Position numbers and translations under genes: made by a program. A model generated the notes under the pieces. It made no database searches. It was not told the origin of the DNA and saw only the letters and a list, made by a program, of their open reading frames with translations. Shown one piece after another: positions 22,800-37,920 of a DNA stretch of 64,000 nucleotides (position 1 is the first letter of the stretch; every line of letters starts with the position of its first letter). The stretch is from Capillidium heterosporum. Taxonomy: Eukaryota > Entomophthoromycota > Entomophthoromycetes > Entomophthorales > Capillidiaceae. The DNA lies in the NCBI GenBank assembly GCA_016630905.1, contig WBMQ01000007.1, positions 1,488,001-1,552,000 of the forward strand, written 5' to 3'.

Positions 22800-23081
22800 A
22801 GTTCGCAGTTTAGAAGTAATAAAGTTTAGTGAATTTTATATATCTGCTATTTAGTATTGGTTTATAGTATGGGCTTTTTCAAAAATTAAAATGCAACTTA
22901 GAGCAATTGTGTTACTCTGGCCGCTTTTACTAAATACTTTTAGACTATGAATTTATAATCTAAAAGTGCCAAGTCAAAGCAATAGAGTATCTTTACAAAT
23001 AAGCCAAAAAGCTTTTTTGCACAGTACATTTAAAACTATAAATTCAAAACCAAGCTGAACGTTAACTCTTAGAACTCCAAG

Positions 23082-26000
23082 ATGCCACTAACAATCTCTG
23101 AAATTAAATCGATACAGAGTAAAATTAAGAACGTCCGAAACGTATGTATTTTAGCCCACGTCGACCATGGCAAGACGACGCTATCCGACAACCTACTAGC
23201 CTGCAACAACATCATCTCCAAGAAACTGGCTGGTAAAGTGCGATATTTGGATAGCCGAAAAGACGAGCAATTGAGAGGAATCACTATGGAATCCAGTGCT
23301 ATTACTTTATCTATAGATCTGAAGTCTAAAAACGCTCAAGGTACTTTGGTTGATTTTTATGTGCTAATGTAGCATAATAGATGAATGGGTAACTTCACCT
23401 TTCATAATAAATCTGATAGACTCACCGGGGCACATTGACTTCTCTTCAGAGGTATCATCTGCGTCGCGACTTTGCGATGGTTGTTTAATTTTAGTTGATG
23501 CGGTTGAAGGTGTTTGCACCCAGGTAAACTAGTTTTAGGCTTCTGTAACTAATTTTATATAGACGCATATGGTACTGCATCAAGCCTGGAAAGAAAAACT
23601 TTCACCCATTCTTGTCCTCAACAAAATAGATAGACTTATAACCGAACTCCAGTTTTCAACGTTAGAGGCTTACAACCATTTGAACAAGATATTGGAGCAG
23701 GTTAATGTCATAATGGCGGGTTTTTTCCAGGACGATTTGATCCAGAAAGGTGATAGACTACATGAGAAAACGAAGATGAACAACTTAAATGGGAGCGAAG
23801 CAAAGGTTGAAGACGACTTAGATGAAGAAGGTTCGGACGACGCAGATATTTACTTTTCCCCAGTCAAAGGCAACGTTATCTTCTCTAGCGCTATCGATGG
23901 ATGGGCTTTCAGGTAATTTACTTTAAGTAAATTTTACTTATAAAACAGATTGCACAACTTTGCAAAGATCTACGCTCAGAAGTTTAACTTGAAGGAATCG
24001 ACTTTAATTAAGTGCCTGTGGGGCGACTTTTACTTTGACGCCAAAAACAAGAAGGTCCTCTTGCCCAAGCAACTGAAGGGGAAATCTCTAAAGCCAATGT
24101 TCGTCCAACTGGTCCTCGATAACATTTGGGCTGTTTATGACTCCATCACCAAAGCCGATTCCGAGAAAGTGCAAAAGATCATAACCTCGCTAGGAATCAA
24201 AGTTTTGCCGAGAGATCTTAAGTCTAAAGACCCCAAAGTCCTACTCTCAGCCATCATGTCCCAATGGCTGCCTATCAATAGTATTTTGGTCAGTATAATC
24301 GAACAGATCCCTTCACCAATTACAGCCCAACCGCGCCGCCTGCCTTACATCTGGTTCCCTAATTTAGATACGATCCCAGAGCCTAACGCCATGGAAAATA
24401 ATTTGTTCAACTGTAACAGCGATCAGGATGCAGATGTCATTGCCTACGTATCAAAGACGTTCTACGTCAATAGCTTAGATCTGCCTGAAAACAAGCGCAA
24501 GCAGCTCACTGCCGAAGAGATGCGAAGCATGGGAACTAGGGAGAACTATTTGAAGAATAAGGAGATTTCCTTGGACCCAGGATTGAACTTGGAGGATGTA
24601 CCTAAAGTCGAAGCGCAGCCGGAAGCTGTTGGGAAAGAGGTTCTCATTGGTTTCGCTCGAATCTTTTCAGGGACTATCAAAGTTGGGCAAAAGCTTTACG
24701 TGCTAGGACCCAAGTACAATCCTAAAAACCCCAACCTGTACTGTTCAGAAATCGTCGTTGAGAAGCTCTACCTCATCATGGGCACCGATCTGATGGCTTT
24801 GGATGAAGTTCCAGCCGGCAACGTTTTTGGAATTGCTGGATTAGACTGGCCACATCATCAAGTCTGGTACTCTTTCCACTAGCAAGGAGTGTCACAATTT
24901 AGGTGCCTTAAGGCAGATCCCAGCCAATATCCTGAGGGTTGCCCTAGAACCAACCTATTTAGCAGATATGCCCAAGTTGATCGACGGTCTTCAGCTGTTA
25001 AATATGTCGGACCCGTGTGTTGAAGTTATCCGACAGGAAACCGGTGAGTATGTCATTGTCACTGCTGGAGAATTGCATCTGGAGCGATGTCTTACCGATC
25101 TTCGAGAACGCTACGCCAACATCGAAATCCAAGCTTCTGCCCCACTGGTACCCTTTAGAGAAACTGTTAAAAGCCAGGATGTTGCTACTATCAGCCACGA
25201 AAACGTCAAATTAATTGAAGTGGAGTCCCCAACTAAAACCTTCAAGCTGGGCATCAAGCTTTTGACACTACCACCCAAAGTCTACAAGTTCTTGTGCCAG
25301 CACCACCAAGCCATCAAGAATCTGTTAATCAAGGATACCGATAAAGCTGAAATTGACTTGGAGGAGAACGAGTTGGAGGATACCCTGGCTCAGAAACCTC
25401 TACTCGACAGCAGCACGTTCAAAGCCGAACTCGAAGAGGTGCTATCCAAGTGCAAGGATCCTATTTGGAAGAACGTCATCGAGGGCATTATTGCCTTTGG
25501 TCCCAAGCGTGTTGGTCCCAACCTTCTCATCAACAACCTCGGATACAAAAACAGTGGATGGTTCAACAGCATGCTAGAAGGAGAGTCGCCTGAATGGCTG
25601 AAATCTAAAGGCATCAGTTTGAGAGAATTCGAGGAAAGTTTGGCTTTAGGTTTTCAGTTATTCACTAACGCTGGTCCACTTTGTAATGAACCAGTTGTTG
25701 GTTTGGCCTGTTTCTTGGAGAGCTTTGAATTCTTGGAGTCGGAGCAGGATATCGATTTACGAGTCAATTTATCGGGTACGCTCATCTCCACCTTTAAAGA
25801 AGCGATGAAGGTAGCTTTCCTTGTTGCCTCTCCCCGCCTACTATTAGCGACCTACACTTGCGATATCCAAGCTACTGCCGAAGTCCTAGGCAAAGTCTAC
25901 GCCGTCATTGCCAAACGTCGAGGCAAAATCGTGTCAGAGGAAATGCAGGATGGCACTAGCTTCTTCCAAATTCAGGCTCGATTACCTATGGTCGAGTCCA

Positions 26001-26254
26001 TGAACTTTGCCAACGAGATCCGCAGTAAGACGTCGGGAGCAGCCATGCCGCAGCTTGTGTTCGATGGGTTCGATTTACTGGACCAGGATCCGTTCTGGGT
26101 ACCTACAACCGAGGAAGAGTTGGAAGAGTTGGGTGTCAAGGCCGACAAGGAAAATTTGGCCAAGAAATATATGGAGATGGTGCGCGAACGTAAAGGCATG
26201 CTGGTCGAGAAAAAGCGAATCGAGGCTGAGAAGCAGCGAACTCTCAAAAAGTGA
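23082..26254 (+). CDS. EFL1: EFL1/Ria1 GTPase, ribosome maturation factor (one-base frame break)
   Basis: EFL1 is the EF-2-like cytosolic GTPase that, with SBDS, releases eIF6/Tif6 from 60S subunits. It shows G1 HVDHGKTT, switch [23 protein letters not shown] across an intron, and NKID. A charged insert ([18 protein letters not shown]) typical of EFL1 follows. The EF-2-like domains end at [17 protein letters not shown]. Three introns lie in the first 900 bases. At 24847 there is one surplus T: the frame reads GIAGLD and then hits a stop 12 codons on. From 24848 the next frame continues [19 protein letters not shown], exactly as the family expects. Either the assembly has an indel, the allele is broken, or decoding shifts there. 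Confidence 0.93.
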
Positions 26255-26761
26255 CGGTTGGGTTTGGATGCCAAGTACTTTTGTTATACATCTTTCCTAC
26301 AATTGCCAAATTTTCGGGTGTTTAGACTACATTTTAGAATTTCCAGATTGCTATAAAGATAATTTATCTAGCTAAAGTTTTGATTTCTTATACCTTTGAG
26401 TTATATAATGATCCAATTATTTTAATGGGACATCATAGTGTAGTATATATTGGATACGATATACATAATCTGCTGGAAAAGTACTTTATGCATGTAGTAA
26501 ATAGCTTAATGTAAGTGCACCTATATAGGCCTTTGAGTTGATCAAATGAAAATATACTATCTTGTTTGAAAATGCACTTTTATAAAATTAAATAAGCGAT
26601 ATTGGTAAAAAAGTATAAGTTCAAATAGCACTCTATCCAACTAACCTTTATAAATAGAACATATCTTTATTTTTTCAAGTAGCGGTGCCTTACTATAGTT
26701 ACCAAAGTGATCGATAAACTACAAGTAGAACATTTAGGCTGCTGAGGCATGCCTTCCAGAT
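26255..26761. other. Convergent intergenic region
   Basis: This is the 3' flank of both EFL1 and SF3A1. It is AT-rich and holds no supported gene or repeat. Confidence 0.7.
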
Positions 26762-29480
26762 TTACTTTTTCCCACCACGCTCCTTGATTCCAAGTTGAAT
26801 ATTGGCGTTGGGTCCGAAGTTGTAGTACGCCAAAGTGAACTGGTTCTTGGTGATCTGGGGAGGAGTGCTTCCCAGCTGGAAGCTAAGCTTCTGCTGGGCG
26901 CTGGGAATGCCTAGCATGGCGTGAAGCTGGTCCTTAAGTTGCTTGATCGTACTGGTGGAACTTAGGTTAGATAACTCCAACCTTTGTCCTTTGAGGTTCC
27001 ATTCGGGCTTACTGGGTTCATCGGCAACCGAGATGGTTATGGAAACGGGTCCCTGGAGAAAGAACTGTTAGAGGCATACTTCTTTTAAATTTAAAAGCTT
27101 GCTTACCTGATTCATGGTAGACCACTGTTGTTCAGGAACGAGATTCACGTTTCCGTCAAGTTTAGGCTTCTTAGCATCATTCTCATTAACTGGGAAAGGA
27201 GATAAGCGAGGAGGTGCTATAGTAATAACATTGTTGGTTAGCTGTTATCCCAGTTCAATTTTAGAAATAAAGTACCTATGTTACTAAATGGCGGTGGTGG
27301 GGCAAAAACAGGTGGTGGGGGGATAAATCCAGATGCTGGTGGTACAGGAGGTTTGGGCAGGGCGCTTGGACTGGGGATCGGAGGAGGTGGGGGATTGAAC
27401 GGCATTTGAGAAGGTGGTGGTGGCTAAATGCTTAGTTTGAAATGTCTATAAAATTGCTACCTGTGGGATCGGGGGGGTTACGGGAGGGGGAGGTTGGAAG
27501 GAGCTGATATTGCTACTTGGAAACTAAGTTAGCATTTTCGTTTGAGCTAAAGGATATCTTACTTGGGCTGAGCCTCGATCTTTCGGTGGATGGCTGCAAG
27601 TTGCTCCTCTATAGGATGGTTGGCTTTAGCTACAGGGGTAACCAGATTATGAGTGCCTTCAGGTGCAGCATTCGCAATCGGTGCGGAAAACTGTTGATTT
27701 GAAGAGGCTGCATATCCACCATAAACAACACCCTTCTCTTTCTCAGCCTGCCTATACTTTTCTTCCTCTTCACCCATCTAAAACCTAGTTAGCCAATCAT
27801 ATGGTATCGATATTACCTTTTTGCTGAAAACAATCTCACTGCTTTCGGTACCAAACAAATCAGAACGGTGGCTGGAGAATTGATTCAGATTCTTTCGAAC
27901 GTCAACACTTTCCTTGAGAAGATTGGAGCTCTTGTTTTTATTCTCGAACACTGCCTTTTGCTGCTTCCATTTTGGATCCAACGAACAGACTCGAATGTGC
28001 TCGGCAATTTCAACAGATGCAAACTTTCTGAAACATACAGGGCAGGTCTCCACTTTGGATTCCTCTTTGGCTCCAACTAAAAATGTTAGGATTTGTTGAA
28101 ATAAAATAGTACGTTTGGGGACATAGTCTCGGCGAATTTTCATCGATGGGATAGCCGATGGAACTGTAGGTAATGGCTCAGCAGGAGGCTCGACCTTTAA
28201 AAATAGTTAGTACTTGAATAGAGCCTTAATAACCATTGGTGGGGGCGGTGGTGGTATAGGAAGGGTTGGCATTGGGCTTTGAACCCCGACCATTGGCTCA
28301 GGAGGAAGTACAGGTTCCAACGGCTGTTCATCTATTGGTCGACCAAGCGCAACTGCTCTCTTCTCAGCAAATGACATGGTAACGAGATCTTCTTTCTTGG
28401 TCGGCCCTGGGAGATCCAACTTTTGATCCGTCTCAGTAAATTCGAGTGTTTGGACAACCACAAAGTCATGCCAATCGATCGCAGCAAACGCCACTAAACG
28501 TTAAATTATTAAAAAAGCCTTATGCTTAAACGTACTTCTTTCTTTATCTTCTTGCTCGGCTGCTTCCTTACGAAGGCTTTCTTCATACAAAGTATAGTCT
28601 ACTCTTTTCATGACATTTTTCAGTATCTAATAACTATGAGGAAAGTTCATGAATAAATTTACCTGTGGCTTGTTTATGTTGGATAAGTTTTCTACTATGG
28701 ACTTTGGAGGCAGAATAACCTTATAATACTGCTCGACAAGTCTGTTGTAGTGTGGGAATAAAGAATGTCCCAGGTTTAAGGAAATCAAATTGGTAGTTGC
28801 GACCTTCTTTTTGAACCAAACTTGCTCGAAATTGTTGTCCATTCCTAGCTACGAAGAGTGCCGTTAACTTTATAATATCCCTAAGAATGTAAATAAAGAT
28901 TTGCAATAATGGTTACAAATCGAGAGCGGAAACAGGGGGTAAATCACTTAAAAACTGGTAAGGTGGAGGTGGTAAAGGGGTCTCTTTTTCAACTGGAGGT
29001 GGTGGTTGTATAATAGCTGGCTCATTATTTAAATGCGATGTATTCCTTGGCTCTGAATTTTCGGCATTGTTTGTTTCTTCAGCTTTCGTAATGCATAAAT
29101 AAATATTAAAATATAAAATAATACCTGGATTCAGCTCTGCCTTGATGAACTTTGATATCATTGATCTGTAATATGGGTGGTAAGCATCTCCTTGGTTTAA
29201 GAAAGAAAACTGTACATTTCCACGTTTTAATTCACGAACTTTGTTTTCAAACGATATTCCATTTTTAGCTACTTTTTCGGCAGTAAGATCGACAATATCT
29301 AAATTAAATCATTAATATATGTAGTAACAAGAATTGTCAAATTAAAACCAGGGTGTAATCTATTGTGGAAATTAAAATTGGGTCTACTAAATTACTTCTT
29401 ATGTCGGAGGGAGGGTAGATGATACCAACTTCATCTTGAGGTATGCCTCTATTAGCTCTTTCAACTGTTGGACTATCCAT
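26762..29480 (-). CDS. SF3A1: SF3A1/Prp21 splicing factor (U2 snRNP)
   Basis: This is a subunit of the SF3a complex of the 17S U2 snRNP. Two SURP modules lie at the N-terminal end: one follows IIYPPSDIR (IVDLTAEKVAKNG...QFSFLN), and the second contains ALFVARNGQQF. A middle block has CPVCFRKF...IAEHIRVC and LDPKWKQQK. Then comes an IEEQLAAIHRKI segment, a Pro-rich linker and a C-terminal ubiquitin-like domain ending AYYNFGPNANIQLGIKERGG. That ending matches animal SF3A1 rather than the shorter budding-yeast Prp21. The start ATG at 29480 gives MDSPTVERANRGIPQDEVG. About nine short introns are present. The C-x2-C...H...C spacing in the middle block suggests a zinc site that animal proteins lack. 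Confidence 0.9.
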
Positions 29481-30117
29481 TTGACAAGAATTAAAAGTTC
29501 CAAAACTTTGGGCTGAGCCTTTCAAGTTGTTTAAAACTTTATTGTGGATGAGTATTGAACAAATGATTAACCATTGGTCAGATATTTCATTTTAGTCTAA
29601 GAATTAGTGACCAATTTATTAAAAGAAATCAAGGCTAGATCAGTTTTTCGTATTTTAATAAATGAACCATTTGTTCAAATGAACATGATAATTGTATTGT
29701 AGTCAAATGCTTTACATTTTAACTTTCACAACGAGCTTACATGCAAGTAGAAATGCTGTAATTGAAAGTATAGGCAAGCTTTAAAATGTATATTTTAATC
29801 CTATCATTTAAAAATATGGCAAAATACTTTTTGAATTAGGCTAAAGCCTTATATTGCTCTTGATGATGATTTTACAGAGATCAACATAGTATCAAACTCA
29901 ATATTAAAATGCACTCTGATTATGTAGCGGTAAGAATATGTGTATTTGCTGAAGAAAATTCCAGCTACTTTTAAGTTCCATATCTAGTCTTGTCACCGAG
30001 AATTCAAATGTTTTGTTTTACTAACAACTTTCAGCAACAAAACATTTGATCTAAAACTTTCCAAAAAGCAAAAAAACTCAGTCCCAAAGAAAATTTATTT
30101 CATTATCAAAGCTTAAA
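29481..30117. other. Intergenic region with a 14-bp hairpin
   Basis: It lies upstream of SF3A1 and downstream of RPN7. No gene was seen. A perfect inverted repeat sits at 30004-30049, close to the 3' end of RPN7. Confidence 0.7.
30004..30049. repeat. Perfect 14-bp inverted repeat, 18-base loop
   Basis: The arms TCAAATGTTTTGTT (30004-30017) and AACAAAACATTTGA (30036-30049) match exactly. It lies about 70 bases beyond the RPN7 stop, so a role in RPN7 3'-end formation is possible but unproven. Confidence 0.6.
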
Positions 30118-31568
30118 TTAGATGTTGATAACTCGACTCAACTTCTGGACGCGATTCAAAAGGAGATCTCCCTGCTTAATGGTATTCTGGTACATAGCCA
30201 ACTTAATGTCGGGGCGGTTGGTCTCAACGACACCGTTGACTTTATCAATAACACAGTGAAGGCGACCAGCAGCAATAAATTTGGCCATATCCCTATAATA
30301 AGTTAACTAAACTACGCATAAATTAAATTAGTATACCTATCAATAAAGTCTTGAGATACCCCAAAGGAGTTGGCAACCGAGGCCAAGGTAACCGACCTAT
30401 AAGATTCTAAAAGCTGGGTGTAGGCGATGATACGTAGCTCCTTGACGTAAAATTTGGCATGGACGTGCAGGTAGGAGGAAGTTAGCAGGTGCTCCGATTC
30501 GATGGCAGCTAATGAAAAGATCTTAGCTCCCATCTACCAAAAATAAATGTACCTAAAGTCTCAAAGAACAACTTATAATCTCCTTGGTAGAGACTGGTGA
30601 TAAAAGGCTCGAGGTGAGGGATCTCATGTAAAACCTCCAAGATTTCAGGAGAGTCGATAACCTATAGATGCACATATAAATAGGCGAAAACTATATAAGC
30701 CTTACTTTAGACTTCATATCGACGCGTTGAAGTGAGATGGAAGCAGCAAGTACAGCGTACATGACAAATTCCTTGTAAGTGAGGAGCTCGGTGGAAGTAA
30801 AGGTAGCCACCGAATCCAACAGCAGGTCGCTACTCCCTTTGAAATCGCGTACGCTAAGTAAATAGATCCCCTCGTAAACTTTAAGGCGGTTACGACGGTC
30901 CCAATCGCCCCCTTGCTCCAGCAACCTATTGAAAAGTTAACAAACGCCCAAAAGTATACAACCTACTGCTTAGCCTTTTCGATATTGGTACTGATGAGCT
31001 CTTGATCATAGAAGAAGAACCCAACGCGCAAGATGGAAAATAGGATATCCAACTTCTGGCCTAAAGTAATGGCCTTCTCTAAAGCGACGGCATAGCTTTT
31101 TAAAGCTTCGTCCTATTGGAAACATTGAATAACCAAAACTAACGTACTGCTATTACCTTGTTCCCAATCTTGGAAAAGTAGTTGGCTTTTTCTACCAGCA
31201 AGTTGAAGATTTCCGTTTCGCCTTCCTCTTCCTTAGCCTTCTCGATATTGGAGTCAATTTGTTCGATAAACTTTTCATTCTTCAAGCTCAAATCTTGGTA
31301 CAAATCTTGATCAAAAGTGTAGTCCTGTTCTTCGCACAACAATTTATAGAACGGTGCCATATCTACTTATTTATAAATAAAAACATTTAGCAAAACATTT
31401 ACCATTTTCCTTTATCTGTTCAAAGAGGTACTTTTTGGACTCTTCCTTGACGCTATCATCTACTTTCGCCTTTAGAAGATATCGGTGGTGGCGTAGCTCT
31501 AAATTAGGTACTTTGGTAGTGGTACTCTCGCTGGTGGAGGTATTTGCGGGTTGCTGTTGGCTGGACAT
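30118..31568 (-). CDS. RPN7: 26S proteasome regulatory subunit RPN7 (PSMD6)
   Basis: This is a PCI-domain subunit of the 19S lid. The ATG at 31568 opens [19 protein letters not shown], then [11 protein letters not shown]. Diagnostic stretches are [106 protein letters not shown] and the terminal [13 protein letters not shown], all in PSMD6 order. Five or six short introns interrupt it. Length agrees with the family (about 390 residues). Confidence 0.95.
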
Positions 31569-31712
31569 TTTTTCTAAAAGAAATTTGAAAGCTCTAGCTT
31601 CAGCTTATAACGCCCAAAAGCTTACGTATTTGTAGTTCCTAAGTTTTTGGATAGGGTTAATTTTAAGCCAATAGTATTGAATTCTGTCCGATGGCATTTC
31701 TTTAGGAAGTTG

Positions 31713-33424
31713 ATGACATCAATTTGCCTTTCATTTAGAAATACGATAAGAGAGGCGACAATGGATACATTGACAACCAGACTGAGCACACCGAGTATCA
31801 TAGCATTGATTTTTGTAGGCATTAGTTTAACTTCTGTAGTATCCAACAAGCTTTTGAAGATCCAGCTCAAAAACTACAATATAGCAAGACTAAATAACTC
31901 AATTCAGATACTTTTTAACACGAGCAATAGCATATCGACAATAATCCAACTCTTACTGTTAATTAAATGCTATGACTTCAACAACAAGTTGATAGATACG
32001 TTATGGTACCATTTAATACTACTGCTAATAGCTATAATCCTGTTAATTATACCAATAGTCCAGATAAACAACTCACTTTCCATAATATTTCACAGCTTGA
32101 CTATAAGGAGCCGAATAGTTGCGACATTGTTAATCTACATGGTGTTTGCAGTGGCCTTTTTAACTTCAATAAAGACGGAGGGTACGACTAACAGCTTTTT
32201 CGTGTATATCCTGAGTAAAATTTCCATCGTCGGGATTGCCTTAATTGCTACTTTATCGGGTTTTGGTGCCGTTATCAACGTAGTCATCTATTTACCTTTC
32301 AAGTAAATTTTTATATATCGCCTTATCTTAATATCTGCTTTAGGAAGTTAGAAGGGGAAAAGCTATTGACAAAGAATTTGGAATTAAGTCAATCGTTACA
32401 GCTTGTTAGCAACAGGGTAAAGGAGTTGGAAATGAAAGTTGTCAATAGTGATAATGAAAATATTCAAGTAATCTATTTTATATCTCTATATTCATATGCT
32501 ATTCTAGAAACGGAGCTTCTTAAGTGGGTTGATTACCAATGTAACCAACACTATACACAACCGAGGTAACTTAACCGACATACCGTATTACCATCTAACA
32601 ATCCAATAGGACAATCAGTCGAGCAAGAATTACAAACTTTAAGGACTATGGAAGACGAGATTAAACGGGAATTGGAAATGAATGCCTACAAGAAAGTACG
32701 CATCCTTTTTACATTTTACTGATTCCTATATAGACTCAATTTTATATGGAACCGACGTTAAAGGGAAAGTTGCGTAAAGCACTAGGATACTGTTTCGGTT
32801 TCTACTGTTCCTACAGGATATTTATGGTAAGCTAGCTGGCGATATCTAAACTAATACATTTTAGTGTATAATAAATTTGAGCTTGGGCAGACGTACCAAC
32901 TCCACCGATCCAATAACGTTATTTATAACCCTGCTGACTACCACTTTTAACGTCAACATAAACGTTAATTTGAAGGAAGGCATCACTTACCAACTTTTAA
33001 GCTTCCTATTTACTGGTATTTTAATTGTATTCTCCATCAAAACTCTGTTGAAGTTCCTATGTCAGGTAACATTTATATTTGAAATATACACCAACTATCC
33101 CTATAGTTCAGTTATATATTTAAGACTGGGTTCCAAAGAATCAACTTGATCCTGTTTTTAGCTCAGATCGTCGGTTTCTACTCTCTATCTACCCTGTTGT
33201 TGATTCGATCGAACTTACCTTTGGAATATAGGTAGATCAATCTACTACATATGCATTCTCTAACATTTTCATTTAGGGAGGCGTTAAGTTTAGTTTTAGG
33301 GGATATAGATTTCAACTTCTACTACCAGTGGTTTGATCTAATATTTTTGTTGGCAGTCGTTACTTCAAGCGTTGTTACCTACTTAGCCCATGATACGGTC
33401 GAAGATCTTTTACTATCCAATTGA
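31713..33424 (+). CDS. Golgi pH regulator family (GPHR/GPR89) membrane protein
   Basis: GPHR proteins are multi-span membrane proteins of the Golgi or ER, described as anion channels that keep organelle pH. Hydrophobic segments run through the first exon, which ends SIVGIALIATLSGFGAV, the GPHR block. After a coiled region come ALGYCFGFYCSYRIFM, RTNSTDPITLFITLL, LAQIVGFYSLSTLLLIRSNL, PLEYR across an intron, FNFYYQWFDLIF and AVVTSSVVTYLAHD; these match GPR89 in order. At least six introns lie between 32305 and 33280. The start is uncertain: 31713 is the first in-frame ATG, and another lies at 31761. The segment after GFGAV lacks the N-C/T-PYTY motif of animals. Confidence 0.85.
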
Positions 33425-33625
33425 TATGCCTGTACGATGTAAGATGTGAATAAAAGAATGTATGGAGCAAGTAAACCAACCAAAGTTTTAGTAGCTGTTT
33501 TTGGTTTACAAATGGAGTTGGCAAGACTGTGAAGCTGTAATTAAGGATTTCAATGCTGAGTGAATAACAGAATTCTATCAGAAAAGATAAAGACATAGAT
33601 ATTGTTCTTAGAAAAAGATGCAACA

Positions 33626-33707
33626 GCCGAGATGGCCGAGTGGTCTAAGGCGTTGCACTTAAGATGCAATCTCTTCGGAGGCATGGGTTCGAAACCCATT
33701 CTCGGCA
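33626..33707 (+). tRNA. tRNA-Leu (anticodon UAA)
   Basis: The 82-base gene has acceptor stem GCCGAGA pairing with TCTCGGC, an A box TGGCCGAGTGG, anticodon stem TTGCA/TGCAA around loop CTTAAGA (anticodon TAA), a long variable arm typical of leucine tRNAs, and T arm ATGGGTTCGAAACCCAT. There is no intron. It lies between GPHR and SEC18. Confidence 0.96.
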
Positions 33708-33960
33708 TTATCTTTTTGCTATGGCTGGGCTTTTACTTTATTTAGAATGCATCTATCTTTTTGATAGCATCACCTCCACTGAGTTAAATCACAACTTTGG
33801 AATGTTAGAATACTGCTCTATATATTGTTATTTTAACTATACTATCATTCATATCGTCAGTATCTTAACTCAGCTAACCACCATAATGAATAATTCCAAA
33901 ACAACTTTAAATATTAATAGAATGCCAACTCAAAGATAGTTTAATACTCAAAAAAGATCT

Positions 33961-36739
<2,779 letters not shown>

Positions 36740-37920
36740 TTTGATAAGGATAGAGGCTGAAGTTTCTTTCTGTTTAAAAACAAGAGGTGGATTAAGCTTT
36801 GTAGTTTTTATAGTAGAGAACACGGAATTTTAAAATTGAGGTGGAAGTTTTTCTCCGATTATTAAACAAAAGTTGTAATTTGGTTACGTGGCAGCTTTAT
36901 AGAATGGTGAATGTTTGGGCTTTCTATATCATTTACAACTAAAGTGGATGTATATAGAGACTGCTCATTACTATTAAAGCCAAGCTATAGCATTTAGGAT
37001 GTATTTTTCTACCTGGGCTTATATATAGTTTCAGTAGATATGTCAGTTCAAATTCATTTATAAACTAAACTGAATGATAAAGTATGAAAAGATATACATT
37101 TCCTGTTTATTGAACTAAATTGTATAGTATATAAGAAGACTATTTTTACATTGTAATGGTAATGATATATTCAAAGGTTTAGAAAATCGTGCCAAATACT
37201 TCAGCTTTGTACTTTTAAACTATTAATCATAATTGTATGCCTTTTATATCTTTTATTAAATAGATTTATATAAAGTATTATTCCAATTAATAAAAAGTTT
37301 GTACAAGTATACAGAAGATGAGTAATAAGAATCTTTTGATCATAAACAATAGTTTCCTCCTGGTCCAAGTACTACTCTGATTAAAGGGATTGTTATAAAC
37401 CCAATCAATACTAAGCTGTTCAGGTAAATAATGAAATTTTTTACTGGATCAATTGGATTAACTTGCCTAGTTTATCTGAACAGTTTAGTATCTAGCCTGT
37501 AACGCTTGTTTCCAGACAGGATAGTATGTTGGTTTTCAATAAATTCAACAGACAATATAAACCTAAAGATACTGTCAACTATCACTTTAAAACTTACTGA
37601 AAAGTAAAAACAAATGAGTAGTAAGCGAATATATGCTGAATAGAAAAAACATATTAACTAGCTTAACATGATGCGAAAAAATACTGCATCAAATAACAAT
37701 ATGGACTTGAATAAGCACATTTCAATAACTTATCCCTGAAAATAAGCGAGGCACATAATACTTTTCAAGTTTTATGTTGGCTTCATTATCAGTAATGTCA
37801 ACAATTTAAACTTTAAAATGAATTAAAATGCAAAAGTTGGCATTAGCAGAAACAGATAAGCTAGCACAGAATAAAAATATACCTGATGTACAACTAGTAC
37901 TTTTATTAGTGTTAGCTAAA
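36740..37920. other. Intergenic region with a 20-base-arm inverted repeat
   Basis: It lies upstream of SEC18 and beyond the 3' end of the P1 gene. No gene was seen on either strand. An inverted repeat is at 37409-37490. The rest is AT-rich. Confidence 0.7.
37409..37490. repeat. Inverted repeat, 20-base arms, 42-base loop
   Basis: The arms TACTAAGCTGTTCAGGTAAA (37409-37428) and TTTATCTGAACAGTTTAGTA (37471-37490) pair at 18 of 20 positions. Both mismatches would be G-U in RNA. It is the size of a very short MITE or a structured transcript; no duplication of flanks was seen. Confidence 0.55.

Noticed and set aside
31647-31712. Extension of GPHR upstream to a TTG codon
   Set aside because: A non-ATG start is not justified; the start was placed at the first in-frame ATG (31713), with an upstream exon remaining possible.
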